Position numbers and translations under genes: made by a program
Notes under the pieces: generated by a model
What the model was told of the DNA's origin: nothing
Seen by the model: only the letters and a program-made list of their open reading frames with translations
Databases searched by the model: none
In this document: piece after piece, positions 1-8,577 of the stretch
Numbering within the stretch: position 1 is the stretch's first letter
How the letters are laid out: every line of letters begins with the position of its first letter
NCBI RefSeq assembly: GCF_000012965.1
Contig: NC_007575.1
Span: 558,001 to 622,000, forward strand
DNA length: 64,000 nucleotides
DNA from: Sulfurimonas denitrificans DSM 1251
Lineage (GTDB): Bacteria; Campylobacterota; Campylobacteria; Campylobacterales; Sulfurimonadaceae
Direction: 5' to 3'

Positions 1-740
1 AGTCTCATACTGCTAATAAATTTAAAGATATAACAGAAGAAAATGCAGATGCCAATGGCATATCATCAGCATTTGTAAAAGACAAACAGTATTTAAGATG
101 TGATATATTGCCTGAAGTGATAGTCACATTTACAAAAGAGGGTTTTAGTGTTATTCATGATAAGAAAAAAGCAGATTACACGGTTGATTTAAGTCTTCTC
201 TCTTGTGGTCAGGGAAGAGAGTATTATGAATTCAGAAACGCAAACCCTCCAAAAAGCAAAGATTTTTATAAGCGTAACATTGAACTTGCGCATGAATATC
301 TGCAAAGAACCAACAATGTAGTTATGCCAAACAAATACTACGGAATACCAGAAGAAGATAAAAAAATCTTAGAAAGTTACTTCAAAGAAACACAAATTAA
401 AAGCAATGATACAAATGTAGTCACAAGTGGCGTTATAAGTGGTATGGGATACATAGGAAACACTGCTGGGGCACTTGGAACATTAGGTGGTGGCTCTGCA
501 CCAACTGGAGCCAAAGCACTTGGAGGATTTGGTCTTGCTATGGGAATTATTTCTTTAACAGGCGGAGTAAGAAATCCAGATGTTTATAATGAGTTTAAGA
601 TAACTAAAAATTCAAGTGGCAAAAGCTGGAGTAAAACAGTTAATCTTCTCACTTTTACTCCTCAAGACTGGAAAATAAACATAAATAAACCTATATATGA
701 CTGGACTATTGATGAGATACCTTGGAATGAATTAGATTAA
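1..740 (+). CDS. Hypothetical protein, 5' end outside window
   Basis: The reading frame is open from the left edge of the window (frame of base 3) to TAA at 738-740, so the true start lies upstream; the TTG at 108 is only an internal codon. I do not recognise the family. The visible 245 residues comprise a mixed alpha/beta part (with GREYYEF), then a glycine-rich stretch encoded near 430-570 with many small residues (GVISGMGYIGNTAGALG) that resembles a glycine-zipper membrane or surface segment, and a Trp-rich end (WTIDEIPWNELD). A role as a surface or periplasmic protein is an inference from this composition alone. Confidence 0.6.
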   Translation, partial: SHTANKFKDITEENADANGISSAFVKDKQYLRCDILPEVIVTFTKEGFSVIHDKKKADYTVDLSLLSCGQGREYYEFRNANPPKSKDFYKRNIELAHEYLQRTNNVVMPNKYYGIPEEDKKILESYFKETQIKSNDTNVVTSGVISGMGYIGNTAGALGTLGGGSAPTGAKALGGFGLAMGIISLTGGVRNPDVYNEFKITKNSSGKSWSKTVNLLTFTPQDWKININKPIYDWTIDEIPWNELD

Positions 741-794
741 GAGAATCATAAAATTTACCAATAAGGGTTTAAATCGTATATAAAAATAGATTTC

Positions 795-1916
795 TTAAAG
801 AGCAGGGATAAGAGTTATCTCTGTTATCTCACTACATGCACCAAGTCGCATGGGTGGACCCCAAAATCCAGTGCCTTTGTTTACGTAGATTTGCAACTCT
901 TTGTTGTGTTGATGCAGGGCGCTAATATATGGTTGTTGAAGTTTTACTAAAAATCTAAAAGGGAAGAGTTGCCCTCCATGCGTGTGACCGCTTAACATCA
1001 AGTCAACACTATGAGTCACTTCTTCTATATATTTTGGTTGATGTGCTAAAAGAATCGTTGGAGAGTTTTTTAAATTTTCCAACGCTTTGCTTAAATCAGG
1101 AACATAACTCTTAGTTCTATATCCAAAGATATCATAAACCCCAGCTAAATTAAAGCCCTCACCCTCATCGCCAATATATATATTTTCATTCTCCAAAACT
1201 CTTATGTCAAGCTCTTTTAAGCTCTCTATTATTTTGGCTATATCATGAAAATATTCATGATTTCCAGTTACAAAAAAGGTTCCGTAAGCGGATTCTAAGT
1301 GCTTAAGCTCTGCTAAAATATCTCTGCCTCTATCCATCTTTATATCTATTAAATCTCCAGTAATGACTACTAAATCGGCTCTTATGTCATTGACTCTAAG
1401 AACTAAATTTTTTATAAATGCTTTATCTATGAGCCCACCTATGTGGATGTCGCTGAGTTGAACTATCTTGTATGATTTTTTTAGTTTTTTTATCTTTATA
1501 TCTATTTTTTCGAGTTTAATGTCTCTTGCGTTATAAATGGACTTTGCACTTAGTGTTGATGCTAGGAGCAGTGAAGAGAGGTCAAGGGAGCGTTTAAAAA
1601 AGTTTCTTCTTTTTGCTGAGAGAGGAGCTATTTTAAGTATAACTCTTGAGATGTCATAAATGATAGCTGTACAAAAGAGCAGAAAAAGAAGACCAATAGG
1701 AAGTGAAAATAAAAAGTATAGCCAGTTAGCAAAATCTAGATAGTAGCGCCCTAACATGTAGCCAATAATACCAAGATAGTTTACAAATAAAAAAATATGG
1801 AAGTAAAATTTATGAGTTGCTTTGACATCAAGATAAGCTATGAACCTTCTTGATATATAGAAGTTGATAAGAGCAAAAACGCTTAAAAAAACGATGAAAA
1901 AAAGTAGTGGATTCAT
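795..1916 (-). CDS. Membrane-anchored metallophosphoesterase
   Basis: This is a calcineurin-like phosphoesterase of the YkoQ/YaeI kind, 373 aa. The N-terminal 120 residues hold about three or four hydrophobic segments (around 3-22, 36-57 and 63-88). The catalytic domain follows with the standard metal ligands in order: DIH (156-158), GD (187-188), GNHE (218-221), a histidine in LLAHQP, and GHTHGG near 312. Relatives hydrolyse phosphoester bonds, some in lipid substrates; the substrate here cannot be told. The gene is divergent from cbpA. No Shine-Dalgarno precedes the ATG, and a TATAAT ends about 7 nt upstream, so the mRNA may be leaderless. Confidence 0.88.
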   Translation of the reverse strand: MNPLLFFIVFLSVFALINFYISRRFIAYLDVKATHKFYFHIFLFVNYLGIIGYMLGRYYLDFANWLYFLFSLPIGLLFLLFCTAIIYDISRVILKIAPLSAKRRNFFKRSLDLSSLLLASTLSAKSIYNARDIKLEKIDIKIKKLKKSYKIVQLSDIHIGGLIDKAFIKNLVLRVNDIRADLVVITGDLIDIKMDRGRDILAELKHLESAYGTFFVTGNHEYFHDIAKIIESLKELDIRVLENENIYIGDEGEGFNLAGVYDIFGYRTKSYVPDLSKALENLKNSPTILLAHQPKYIEEVTHSVDLMLSGHTHGGQLFPFRFLVKLQQPYISALHQHNKELQIYVNKGTGFWGPPMRLGACSEITEITLIPAL

Positions 1917-1922
1917 GTTTGA

Positions 1923-1928
1923 ATTATA
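1923..1928 (-). promoter_or_regulatory. -10 box of metallophosphoesterase gene, possibly leaderless
   Basis: On the minus strand TATAAT lies only 6 nt upstream of the ATG at 1916, so transcription would begin at or within 1-2 nt of the start codon. No purine-rich ribosome binding site is visible between them. A leaderless transcript is inferred. Confidence 0.45.
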
Positions 1929-1956
1929 GCAAAGAAAACTAAACTAACACTTCAGC

Positions 1957-1977
1957 CTTGATTGACATCCGCTCAAC
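1957..1977 (+). promoter_or_regulatory. HAIR-like HspR operator upstream of cbpA-hspR
   Basis: CTTGATT-N7-GCTCAAC matches the HspR-binding inverted repeat (HAIR, CTTGAGT-N7-ACTCAAG) at 6 of 7 and 5 of 7 positions. It overlaps the -35 element of the cbpA promoter, which is the expected arrangement for autorepression by the HspR encoded two genes downstream. Confidence 0.7.
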
Positions 1978-1991
1978 TCTTGTGATATAAT
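1962..1991 (+). promoter_or_regulatory. Sigma-70 promoter of cbpA-hspR
   Basis: A perfect -35 TTGACA (1962-1967), an 18-bp spacer and a perfect -10 TATAAT (1986-1991) with an extended TGA before it. The unusual strength fits a heat-shock operon held down by a repressor; the HAIR-like operator covers the -35. Confidence 0.8.
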
Positions 1992-2032
1992 CATACTTAA
2001 CAATTAAACAATTTATATTTTAGGAAACAAAT

Positions 2033-2905
2033 ATGGCAAAATCTTTATATGACACACTTGAAATCTCAGAGAATGCAACTGAAGCAGAGATAAAAAAAGC
2101 GTATAGAAAATTAGCAAGACAGTATCACCCAGATGTAAACAAAGAGAAGGGAGCTGAGGATAAATTTAAAGAGATAAACTCAGCGTATGAGATACTAAGC
2201 GATAAAAAGAAAAAAGCACAATATGACGCTCACGGCGATAATATGTTCGGTGGACAAAATTTTCATGACTTCTCACGCTCACATGGTGGCGGAAGTGGCG
2301 ATTTGGATGAGATATTAAGAAGTATGTTCTCAGGGGGAGGCGGTTTTGGAGGGTTTGGTGGCTCTTCATTCGGCGGTGGCGGTTTTGGCGGACATCAACA
2401 ACCAAATCTTGATATAGAAACAAGTGTCACAATACCATTTAGTGTTTCAATCCTTGGAGGCTCTCACTCTGTTGCAGTAAATGGAGAACGATTTGACATA
2501 AAAATTCCAGCAGGTGTAAATAGTGGAGAGAAGATGCGTGTTAAGGGCAAAGGACATGCTCAAGGAGGACGTGCAGGAGACCTGTTTTTAAAGATAAATG
2601 TAGCCTCTAATCCTGAGTACATAAGAGATGGCGATGATTTGGTTAAAAAGTTTGATGTTCCTCTTTATGCAGCACTATTTGGAGATAAAATAACTATACA
2701 AACGTTAGAAAAAGAGATAAAGTTAAAAATCCCTCAAAATACAAAAAATAACCAAAGATTCCGTGTAAAAGAGATGGGTGCTATGAATCGCAAGACAAAA
2801 GAGCGTGGAAATTTATATCTTGAAGCAAATATAGTTTTACCAAAGATTGAAGACCTTGATGAAAAATTAGCAGAACTAATGCAAGAAAAACTACCAAAGG
2901 AGTAA
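2033..2905 (+). CDS. cbpA: CbpA-type DnaJ-like co-chaperone
   Basis: A 290-aa Hsp40 that stimulates the DnaK ATPase and delivers unfolded clients. An N-terminal J-domain (about 1-70) contains the essential HPD at 32-34. A Gly/Phe-rich linker follows (about 75-125, repeated GGFGG), then the two-part beta-sandwich substrate-binding region (about 125-285). The CxxCxGxG zinc-finger repeats of DnaJ are absent, which makes this the CbpA/DjlA-like short class. The gene is followed 3 bp later by hspR, an order known from Helicobacter and Campylobacter where the pair forms a heat-shock operon repressed by HspR. Confidence 0.92.
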   Translation: MAKSLYDTLEISENATEAEIKKAYRKLARQYHPDVNKEKGAEDKFKEINSAYEILSDKKKKAQYDAHGDNMFGGQNFHDFSRSHGGGSGDLDEILRSMFSGGGGFGGFGGSSFGGGGFGGHQQPNLDIETSVTIPFSVSILGGSHSVAVNGERFDIKIPAGVNSGEKMRVKGKGHAQGGRAGDLFLKINVASNPEYIRDGDDLVKKFDVPLYAALFGDKITIQTLEKEIKLKIPQNTKNNQRFRVKEMGAMNRKTKERGNLYLEANIVLPKIEDLDEKLAELMQEKLPKE

Positions 2906-2908
2906 AAT

Positions 2909-3286
2909 ATGATTCATGATTATGACGAACCAGTATATTTAATAAGTATCGTTGCAAAAGTTTTAGAAATACATCCACAGACGCTTAGGCAGTATGAGAG
3001 AGAAAATCTTGTAACTCCATCAAGGTCAAATGGAAAGATAAGACTCTATTCACAAAGGGATATAGATAGAATAAAACTTATACTAAGACTCACACGTGAG
3101 CTTGGAGTAAATCTTGCTGGAGTTGATATTATCTTGAGATTAAAAGAGAATGTTGATGGAATGGAACAGGATATTTTAGATCTTAGACAAGAAGTTATGA
3201 GAGCAAAAAACTCTCAAACAGTCTCTCACGATAAAGCGCTTGTTGCTAAAAAAAGTATCTACGAGATGATAATTTTTAAGAAGTAA
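2909..3286 (+). CDS. hspR: MerR-family heat-shock repressor HspR
   Basis: A 125-aa winged helix-turn-helix protein. The N-terminal MerR-type DNA-binding region (about 10-75) carries the HspR signature PQTLRQYERENLVTPSR and an arginine-rich wing, followed by a short coiled dimerisation helix. In Campylobacter and Helicobacter, HspR binds HAIR repeats and represses cbpA-hspR and groESL together with DnaK feedback. Here it sits directly behind cbpA (3-bp gap), and a HAIR-like site lies in the operon promoter, so autoregulation is likely. The start ATG is preceded by AAAGGAG. Confidence 0.93.
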   Translation: MIHDYDEPVYLISIVAKVLEIHPQTLRQYERENLVTPSRSNGKIRLYSQRDIDRIKLILRLTRELGVNLAGVDIILRLKENVDGMEQDILDLRQEVMRAKNSQTVSHDKALVAKKSIYEMIIFKK

Positions 3287-3370
3287 CTGACCTTATGCAC
3301 TTTTCATAAAAATGCGTAAAACACCTCGTAATTCTCGAAAAACTTTGTTCTTTCGTAGCTTTAGGGGGTT

Positions 3371-3390
3371 GTAGGGATATTTGTCCCTGC
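3371..3390. terminator. Inverted repeat between convergent hspR and murA
   Basis: GTAGGGA and TCCCTGC form a 7-bp stem (one G-T pair) with a 6-nt loop in the 150-bp gap between two convergent genes. No clean U-tract follows on either strand, so termination is only a guess. The region could instead be a copy of a dispersed intergenic repeat. Confidence 0.3.
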
Positions 3391-3436
3391 CACTAAGACG
3401 GATGCGTTTGTTTTAGTGTGTAACATCAGGAAGTAG

Positions 3437-4705
3437 CTACTCTTTTAGTCTTGAAATATCTGCACCAACATTTTGCAGCTTTTTCTCTAAAGAGTCATAA
3501 CCTCTATCTAGGTGGTAAATGCGGTGAACATCAGTAATTCCATCTGCGACTAAACCAGCTAAAACCAAAGCACTTGAAGCTCTTAAATCTGTTGCCATCA
3601 CATCAGTTCCACTCAATTTTGAGTGGCCGTTTACTGTTGCTACATTTCCATTTAAAGAGATATCTGCACCCATTCTTTGAAGTTCACTAACATGCATAAA
3701 TCTGTTCTCAAAGAGTCTCTCCTCGATTATAGAAGTTCCATCTGCTTGTGTTGCAAGTGCTAAAAACTGAGCTTGCATATCGGTAGGAAAAGCAGGATAC
3801 TCTTGCGTTACAATTTTTACATGTTTGATGATTTTCGATGGGTGGATAGTAATAGAGTCATCTGTTATAGTAAATTTGCTTCCCATCTCTTCAAGCTTTG
3901 ATAAAACAGCGCCTAAATGTTTTGCATTAGCTCCTTTTAGGGTAAGCTCTGACTTTGTAATAGCGCCAGCACATAGATAAGTTCCAGCCTCAATTCGATC
4001 TGGTATAACACTAAAAGGTGCAATCTCTAGAAGTTCTCCACCAGTTCCATGAATAGTTAAAACCGCAGTTTCAATCCCCTCAATCTTTACTCCACTAGCA
4101 TTTAGTATTTCACAAAGTTGAACCACTTCAGGCTCTCTTGCAGCATTTGTTATTGTTGTTACTCCCTTGGCTAGAGCTGCTGCCATAACGATATTTGCAG
4201 TTCCTGTTACTGTAATCTTGTCAAAAATAATATTGCAACCCTTTAGCCCATCTGGTGCAATGGCATGGATATAACCAGCTTCTATATTTATTACAGCACC
4301 CATCTGCTCTAAAGCTTTTAAATGCAAATCAATTGGGCGTTGTCCGATGGCACATCCACCAGGAAGAGATACTTCACAGTGACCAAATCTCGCTAATATT
4401 GGACCAAGGACTAAGATAGAAGCGCGCATAGTTTTTACAATATCATAAGTCGCTTTTGTCTGATTTAGAGTTGATGTATTTATGGTTGTGGAATAATTTT
4501 CCCATGAGGATGAACACTCTGCACCCAAGTTTGATAAGAGTTTTAAAAGAGTTTTAATATCTGCTACATGTGGAAGATTTTTTATAGTAACTATGTTCTT
4601 AGCAAGTATGCTCATGGCAATTAGTGGCAGAGCTGCATTTTTTGCACCAGAAATTTTTATTTCGCCATGTAGTTTAGGAGATTTTTTAATTTGTAAGTAA
4701 TCCAT
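3437..4705 (-). CDS. murA: UDP-N-acetylglucosamine 1-carboxyvinyltransferase
   Basis: MurA, 422 aa from the ATG at 4705, catalyses enolpyruvyl transfer from PEP to UDP-GlcNAc, the first committed step of peptidoglycan synthesis in the cytoplasm. The start was set at MDYLQIKKS, which begins the conserved family; the frame extends 21 codons further upstream but across the promoter. The substrate loop [11 protein letters not shown] holds the catalytic Cys (about residue 118), the target of fosfomycin. The KNAALP motif (22-27) and C-terminal [13 protein letters not shown] are typical. The length equals the family norm. Confidence 0.96.
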   Translation of the reverse strand: MDYLQIKKSPKLHGEIKISGAKNAALPLIAMSILAKNIVTIKNLPHVADIKTLLKLLSNLGAECSSSWENYSTTINTSTLNQTKATYDIVKTMRASILVLGPILARFGHCEVSLPGGCAIGQRPIDLHLKALEQMGAVINIEAGYIHAIAPDGLKGCNIIFDKITVTGTANIVMAAALAKGVTTITNAAREPEVVQLCEILNASGVKIEGIETAVLTIHGTGGELLEIAPFSVIPDRIEAGTYLCAGAITKSELTLKGANAKHLGAVLSKLEEMGSKFTITDDSITIHPSKIIKHVKIVTQEYPAFPTDMQAQFLALATQADGTSIIEERLFENRFMHVSELQRMGADISLNGNVATVNGHSKLSGTDVMATDLRASSALVLAGLVADGITDVHRIYHLDRGYDSLEKKLQNVGADISRLKE

Positions 4706-4730
4706 GGTTGTCTTTTTGTTGAGGTATGAA

Positions 4731-4739
4731 ATTATATCA
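4731..4739 (-). promoter_or_regulatory. Extended -10 promoter of murA
   Basis: On the minus strand the sequence reads TGA-TATAAT, 25 nt upstream of the MurA ATG. No clear -35 is visible; an extended -10 can compensate. Confidence 0.5.
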
Positions 4740-4759
4740 AAAATAGTTTGTGTTTTTGG

Positions 4760-4765
4760 TATAAT
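4760..4765 (+). promoter_or_regulatory. -10 box upstream of the small ORF at 4793
   Basis: TATAAT 27 nt upstream of the ATG at 4793, back to back with the divergent murA promoter. The -35 region is not convincing. Confidence 0.45.
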
Positions 4766-4792
4766 CACTTAAGTAAAGATAGGAAAAAAAGT

Positions 4793-5221
4793 ATGAGTTC
4801 AGCCTTAGATAGATTAAAAAACTTAACAAATAAAATCTCTAGTTATGAGCGCACAAGAAAAGATAATTTGATTCTGCTTGAAAAACTATACAATGAGCTA
4901 GAGATAAATCAAAAAGTTGAAGAGTTTAGTGAACTCTTTAGCTACAAAGCCATAAATCTCTCTGGTGCATCGCTTTTGAGTGATAGTTTAGGAGAGGTAA
5001 AAAAGGGCAAATACCTTCAAATACTAGCAATTGGCTACGATAGAGATGCTGTTGTAAAGAGTAAAAACATCTCATTGGGTTATTTTGGAAAAGCTCAAAA
5101 TGTGGATGTAGATCTAAAAAACAGAGTTGTAGAGTTTATCATCCGCTTTAGATTCGAGAAGAGTTTTATGACACTGGAGCACTATCACATAATGTTAGAA
5201 TCTTTCAAGAGTGATGAGTAA
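4793..5221 (+). CDS. Hypothetical protein, 142 aa
   Basis: No family recognised. The start was placed at the ATG at 4793, which has a purine-rich AGGAAAAAAA in front of it; the frame remains open 15 codons upstream but that stretch lies over the promoter. The first 50 residues are charged and helical (LDRLKNLTNKISSYERTRKDN), probably a coiled coil; the rest looks like mixed alpha/beta with no Cys or signal peptide, so it is likely cytoplasmic. The stop overlaps the start of the following membrane protein by 8 bp, which suggests co-translation. Confidence 0.7.
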   Translation: MSSALDRLKNLTNKISSYERTRKDNLILLEKLYNELEINQKVEEFSELFSYKAINLSGASLLSDSLGEVKKGKYLQILAIGYDRDAVVKSKNISLGYFGKAQNVDVDLKNRVVEFIIRFRFEKSFMTLEHYHIMLESFKSDE

Positions 5222-5753
5222 GTTTTTTTTTCTCCTTTGGCTTAAGTGGGCGTTTAGAGTGACTCTTTGCAGTACACTTTTGGCATTTTCTCTCTCAGGA
5301 TTATTAACATTTTTTTTATATCTATATCAGGGTAGTCAAGAACTTACTTCTGAGGTTTACATGGCTCTTTTTGATATTTTAAAATTTTGGTTTGTAATAT
5401 TTTGGTCTTTTACAATATTAATCGCACTATTTAGAAGTTTAAAGTATCTCTTTAACAGTTGCATAAATGGCTTTGAGTTAAAACTTTTGAGTTGTGATGA
5501 GAAGAGTTATATAGAGAAAATCGGTTATGGAGATTTAGTAAGAGTGTGGCGAAAATGGCTTATGCTTCTTATCTGGTTAGTAAGTGCGCTTGTGATTTTA
5601 GCACTTGTATATACGTACATATTCTCTTCATATGGGGGATTGTTTGAGTGGTTTGATATCTACACGCTTTATGCTTTCATACTAATATCTGGCTACCTCT
5701 CTTTTATACTAATGAGCTCAAGATGTAAAAAAGTGAAGATACGCCCATGTTGA
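5214..5753 (+). CDS. Hypothetical membrane protein, 179 aa
   Basis: An integral membrane protein of unknown function with four apparent hydrophobic segments (about 5-30, 48-72, 115-140 and 150-168) and a charged cytoplasmic-looking loop between the second and third. The ATG at 5214 overlaps the upstream stop by 8 bp, and the end overlaps the exonuclease gene by 7 bp, so the three genes form one translational chain. No recognisable motif. Confidence 0.65.
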   Translation: MSKFFFLLWLKWAFRVTLCSTLLAFSLSGLLTFFLYLYQGSQELTSEVYMALFDILKFWFVIFWSFTILIALFRSLKYLFNSCINGFELKLLSCDEKSYIEKIGYGDLVRVWRKWLMLLIWLVSALVILALVYTYIFSSYGGLFEWFDIYTLYAFILISGYLSFILMSSRCKKVKIRPC

Positions 5754-6451
5754 TTTTTTTGGATGTAGAGACGACGGGGCTAGAAAATGGTGATAAAATC
5801 TGCTCAATCGGAATAATTTGCGTTAGTGAAACTGCTATTTTTTCAAAGTATGAACTTGTAAATGAGGGCAAAAAAATATCGTCAAAAGCCTCAAGTATAA
5901 ACCATATAACAAACGAGATGATAAAAGATAAGCCAAAATTTAAAGATAGCAAGACATGGGAAATTTTACATGAGAATAATAATCAAAGCTCAACTATAAT
6001 CGCACACAACGTAAACTTTGACCTTAAAATGTTACTACAAAGTGGATTTTTGTGGCAAGGTAAAGTGGTTGATACTCTCAGAGTAACCAAACATCTCATC
6101 CCAGAGTGTGAAGAGTTCTCCTTACAATTTTTAAGGTACGAGTTAAAACTTTATAAAGATGAGAAAAAAGAGGCTGCAAAGTACAGTGCAGAGATATCAG
6201 CGCATAATGCTCTTAGTGACGCATTGCATGTAAAACTTCTATATGAGTATCTCTTAGAGATAAAAGAGCATGATGAGTTAGTAGCTTTGAGTTTAAAAAA
6301 TGTCTTAATTGAGAAATTTAATTTTGGAAAGTATAAAGGTCGTTACATAGAAGAGATAAGCATGTGCGACAGAGGCTATTTAGAGTGGATGCTCTTACAT
6401 GTAGCGGATTTGGATGAAGATTTAAGATATAGCATAAGAGGGGTTTTATAA
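5747..6451 (+). CDS. DnaQ-like 3'-5' exonuclease with C-terminal extension
   Basis: A 234-aa DEDDh exonuclease. The catalytic residues are visible in order: DVE (D6, E8), NFD (D92) and HNALSD (H153, D158). The proofreading subunit of Pol III (DnaQ) and ExoX share this core. After residue 190 comes a short module with FNFGKYKGRYIEEI and YLEWML, which matches the DUF3820-type tail found on several DnaQ-like proteins. It overlaps the membrane protein upstream. It could serve as the epsilon proofreading subunit or as an ExoX/RNase T-like repair enzyme; these cannot be separated by eye. Confidence 0.82.
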   Translation: MLIFLDVETTGLENGDKICSIGIICVSETAIFSKYELVNEGKKISSKASSINHITNEMIKDKPKFKDSKTWEILHENNNQSSTIIAHNVNFDLKMLLQSGFLWQGKVVDTLRVTKHLIPECEEFSLQFLRYELKLYKDEKKEAAKYSAEISAHNALSDALHVKLLYEYLLEIKEHDELVALSLKNVLIEKFNFGKYKGRYIEEISMCDRGYLEWMLLHVADLDEDLRYSIRGVL

Positions 6452-6506
6452 AGTTGCTATGCTATACTTTTGCCCTAAATTTTTATAAAGCCTATAAGGA
6501 CGATAT

Positions 6507-6896
6507 TTGAGAGTAGCAGTTGAGTGTAAATCGCCACTTTTACAAAAGTCACTTGAAATTTTTTTATCAAAGCATCTTAGTTCGCTGAAAAATTGTGATA
6601 TTGTTGTGCGGGACATAAAAGTTCTTGATGATGAGAGGACTTTTTATATTTCAAGTTCAAATGGAAGTGATTTAATAAAACCATTTTCAAAATCTCAACT
6701 AATTTTGGCTCTTGAGAGACGATACAAAGAGATGAACAGAGGAAATCTGCACTATCTAAACAAAATATATCAAGAAGATGAGCTTGATGATGATTCTGTA
6801 ATGGGCTTTGATATTTTGCAAAAACGCATAGAGTCTTTAACAAAAGAGTATCAGGAAAATATTTTAAGAGCAGTGAGAGCGTTTTATGAAAAGTAA
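6507..6896 (+). CDS. Hypothetical protein, 129 aa, TTG start
   Basis: No known family recognised. It starts with TTG at 6507, preceded by AAGGACG at a proper spacing, and ends 11 bp inside rsmD. The sequence begins with a short beta-alpha unit (MRVAVECKSPLLQKSLEIFL) reminiscent of a receiver-like fold but without the acidic phosphorylation pocket, and ends in a charged helix (LTKEYQENILRAVRAFYEK). Likely cytoplasmic and co-expressed with rsmD. Confidence 0.65.
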   Translation: MRVAVECKSPLLQKSLEIFLSKHLSSLKNCDIVVRDIKVLDDERTFYISSSNGSDLIKPFSKSQLILALERRYKEMNRGNLHYLNKIYQEDELDDDSVMGFDILQKRIESLTKEYQENILRAVRAFYEK

Positions 6897-7476
6897 TCTT
6901 ATAATAAAAAAGATAGTGGCTGGCAAATTTAAAAATAAAACTATAAAACTTCCCTCAAAAACAACAACTAGAAGCTCAAAAGCGATAGTTTTAGAGTCTT
7001 TTTTTAATACAATCCAATTTGAAATCATAGATGCAACTTTTGTAGAACTGTTCTCAGGAAGTGGCTCGGTTGGGCTTGAAGCGCTAAGTCGTGGAGCAGC
7101 CAAAATAATATTTATGGAAAAAAACAGTGAAGCTCTTAAGATTTTAAGAGAAAACATAGCTCAAACTGATCCCTCTTTATGCGAAGTTTATGGAGGAGAT
7201 ACATTCTCAAATATCTCAACAGTCATAAAAAACTTAGAGAAAAAAAACCATAAAGCATATTTCTATATAGATCCGCCCTTTAGCACAAGAGATGGTATGG
7301 AAGAGATTTATAATAAAACGCTCTCTCTTATAGCAACATTGCCAAAAGAGTGCGTAAAACTAATCATTATAGAGCACATGAGCACACTGATAATTCCAGA
7401 TGAAATAGGAACTTTTAGAGTAAAAAAAGTCAAAAAATTTGGAAATACAACTCTCTCTTACATGCAAAGCCAATAA
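6886..7476 (+). CDS. rsmD: 16S rRNA (guanine-966-N2)-methyltransferase
   Basis: A 196-aa Rossmann methyltransferase. The SAM-binding motif I ELFSGSGSVGLEA is at 54-66, and the catalytic motif IV DPPF is at 129-132, the pair diagnostic of RsmD (YhhF). The enzyme methylates G966 in helix 31 of 16S rRNA in the assembled 30S subunit. It overlaps the preceding small gene by 11 bp and lies 45 bp before flgI, which has its own sigma-54 promoter. Confidence 0.9.
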   Translation: MKSNLIIKKIVAGKFKNKTIKLPSKTTTRSSKAIVLESFFNTIQFEIIDATFVELFSGSGSVGLEALSRGAAKIIFMEKNSEALKILRENIAQTDPSLCEVYGGDTFSNISTVIKNLEKKNHKAYFYIDPPFSTRDGMEEIYNKTLSLIATLPKECVKLIIIEHMSTLIIPDEIGTFRVKKVKKFGNTTLSYMQSQ

Positions 7477-7478
7477 AG

Positions 7479-7493
7479 TGGAATAACATTTGC
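7479..7493 (+). promoter_or_regulatory. Sigma-54 (RpoN) promoter upstream of flgI
   Basis: TGG at 7479-7481 and TTGC ending at 7493 place the invariant GG and GC exactly 10 nt apart, the -24/-12 arrangement of RpoN promoters. It lies 28 nt before the flgI ATG. RpoN control of rod, hook and ring genes is standard in Campylobacterota. Confidence 0.65.
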
Positions 7494-7521
7494 TCTATAT
7501 CCCTATATTTAAGGATATACG

Positions 7522-8577
7522 ATGAAAAAAATTCTATTTTTATTTACAGCTTCTTTACTTCTACATGTAACACTTCAAGCTGCTAAGATTAGCGATGTAG
7601 CTAGTATTGTTGGTGTAAGAGATAATCATCTTATAGGTTACTCTTTAGTTGTTGGTCTTCAAAAAACTGGAGATGGAACAACTTCAAAATTTACACTTCA
7701 ATCAATCGCTAACATGTTAAAAGCTATGAATATTGATATGAAGCCTATTGATATAAAATCAAAAAACGTTGCAGCAGTTGTTGTAACAGCAGAGTTGGCG
7801 CCATTTGCAAGACAAGGCGATAAGATAAATATCACAGTCTCTTCAATTGGTGATGCGAAATCACTTGAGGGTGGAACACTTCTCATGACTCCACTCAAAG
7901 GGGTAGATGGTAAAATCTACGCACTTGCTCAAGGGGCGGTTAGTATAGGCGGAAGAAACGGCAAGGGTGCTGGAGATTCTCACCCTACCGCAGGGCTTAT
8001 ATATGATGGCGGATTGGTTGAGAGAGAGATAGCTATCGACCTTTACAATCAAGATTATGTAACACTCTCCCTAAAAGATGCAAATTTCCAAAATAGTGTA
8101 TCAATTCAAAAAACATTAAATGGCTACTACTCGACAGAGGTTGCGGTGGCAATGGACTCTAGAACTGTTAAGTTAAAAAAACCATCAAACAAAACTATGA
8201 TAGAGTTTTTAGCTGAAGTTCAAGAGATTAACATGGATTATAATGTTCAAGATAGGATAGTTATTAATGAGAGGACAGGGACGATTATTTCAGGCGTTGG
8301 AATCCATATTAAGCCTATTATTATGACACATGGTGATATAACTATAAAAATCACAGAGCAAGAGAATCCAGACAAACCAGCTGGTTCAATGGTTGTAGAT
8401 GAAAATATGGTTATAGGACTTAATGAAAATGAGCTATATACAAAAGAGGGAACAACAACAGTTGCAAATCTTGTTCGCTCACTTCAAAAGCTCGGAGCAA
8501 CACCAAAAGATATCATATCCATTTTAGAAGCGATGAAGAGTGCTGGCAGTATCTCTGCTGAATTGAAGTTGATATAA
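7522..8577 (+). CDS. flgI: Flagellar P-ring protein FlgI
   Basis: A 351-aa protein that assembles into the peptidoglycan-level P ring, the bushing of the flagellar rod. A Sec signal peptide (about 1-20, cleaved after LQA) sends it to the periplasm. Family hallmarks include GYSLVVGLQKTGDG, NMLKAMNID, and the C-terminal NLVRSLQKLGATPKDIISILEAMKSAGSISAEL. Length is normal. The stop codon shares one base with the start of the flgJ-like gene. A sigma-54 site lies just upstream. Confidence 0.96.
   Translation: MKKILFLFTASLLLHVTLQAAKISDVASIVGVRDNHLIGYSLVVGLQKTGDGTTSKFTLQSIANMLKAMNIDMKPIDIKSKNVAAVVVTAELAPFARQGDKINITVSSIGDAKSLEGGTLLMTPLKGVDGKIYALAQGAVSIGGRNGKGAGDSHPTAGLIYDGGLVEREIAIDLYNQDYVTLSLKDANFQNSVSIQKTLNGYYSTEVAVAMDSRTVKLKKPSNKTMIEFLAEVQEINMDYNVQDRIVINERTGTIISGVGIHIKPIIMTHGDITIKITEQENPDKPAGSMVVDENMVIGLNENELYTKEGTTTVANLVRSLQKLGATPKDIISILEAMKSAGSISAELKLI

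Noticed and set aside
4706-4768. Longer N-terminus for MurA
   Set aside because: The extra 21 codons overlap the promoter (TGATATAAT) and are not part of the conserved protein.
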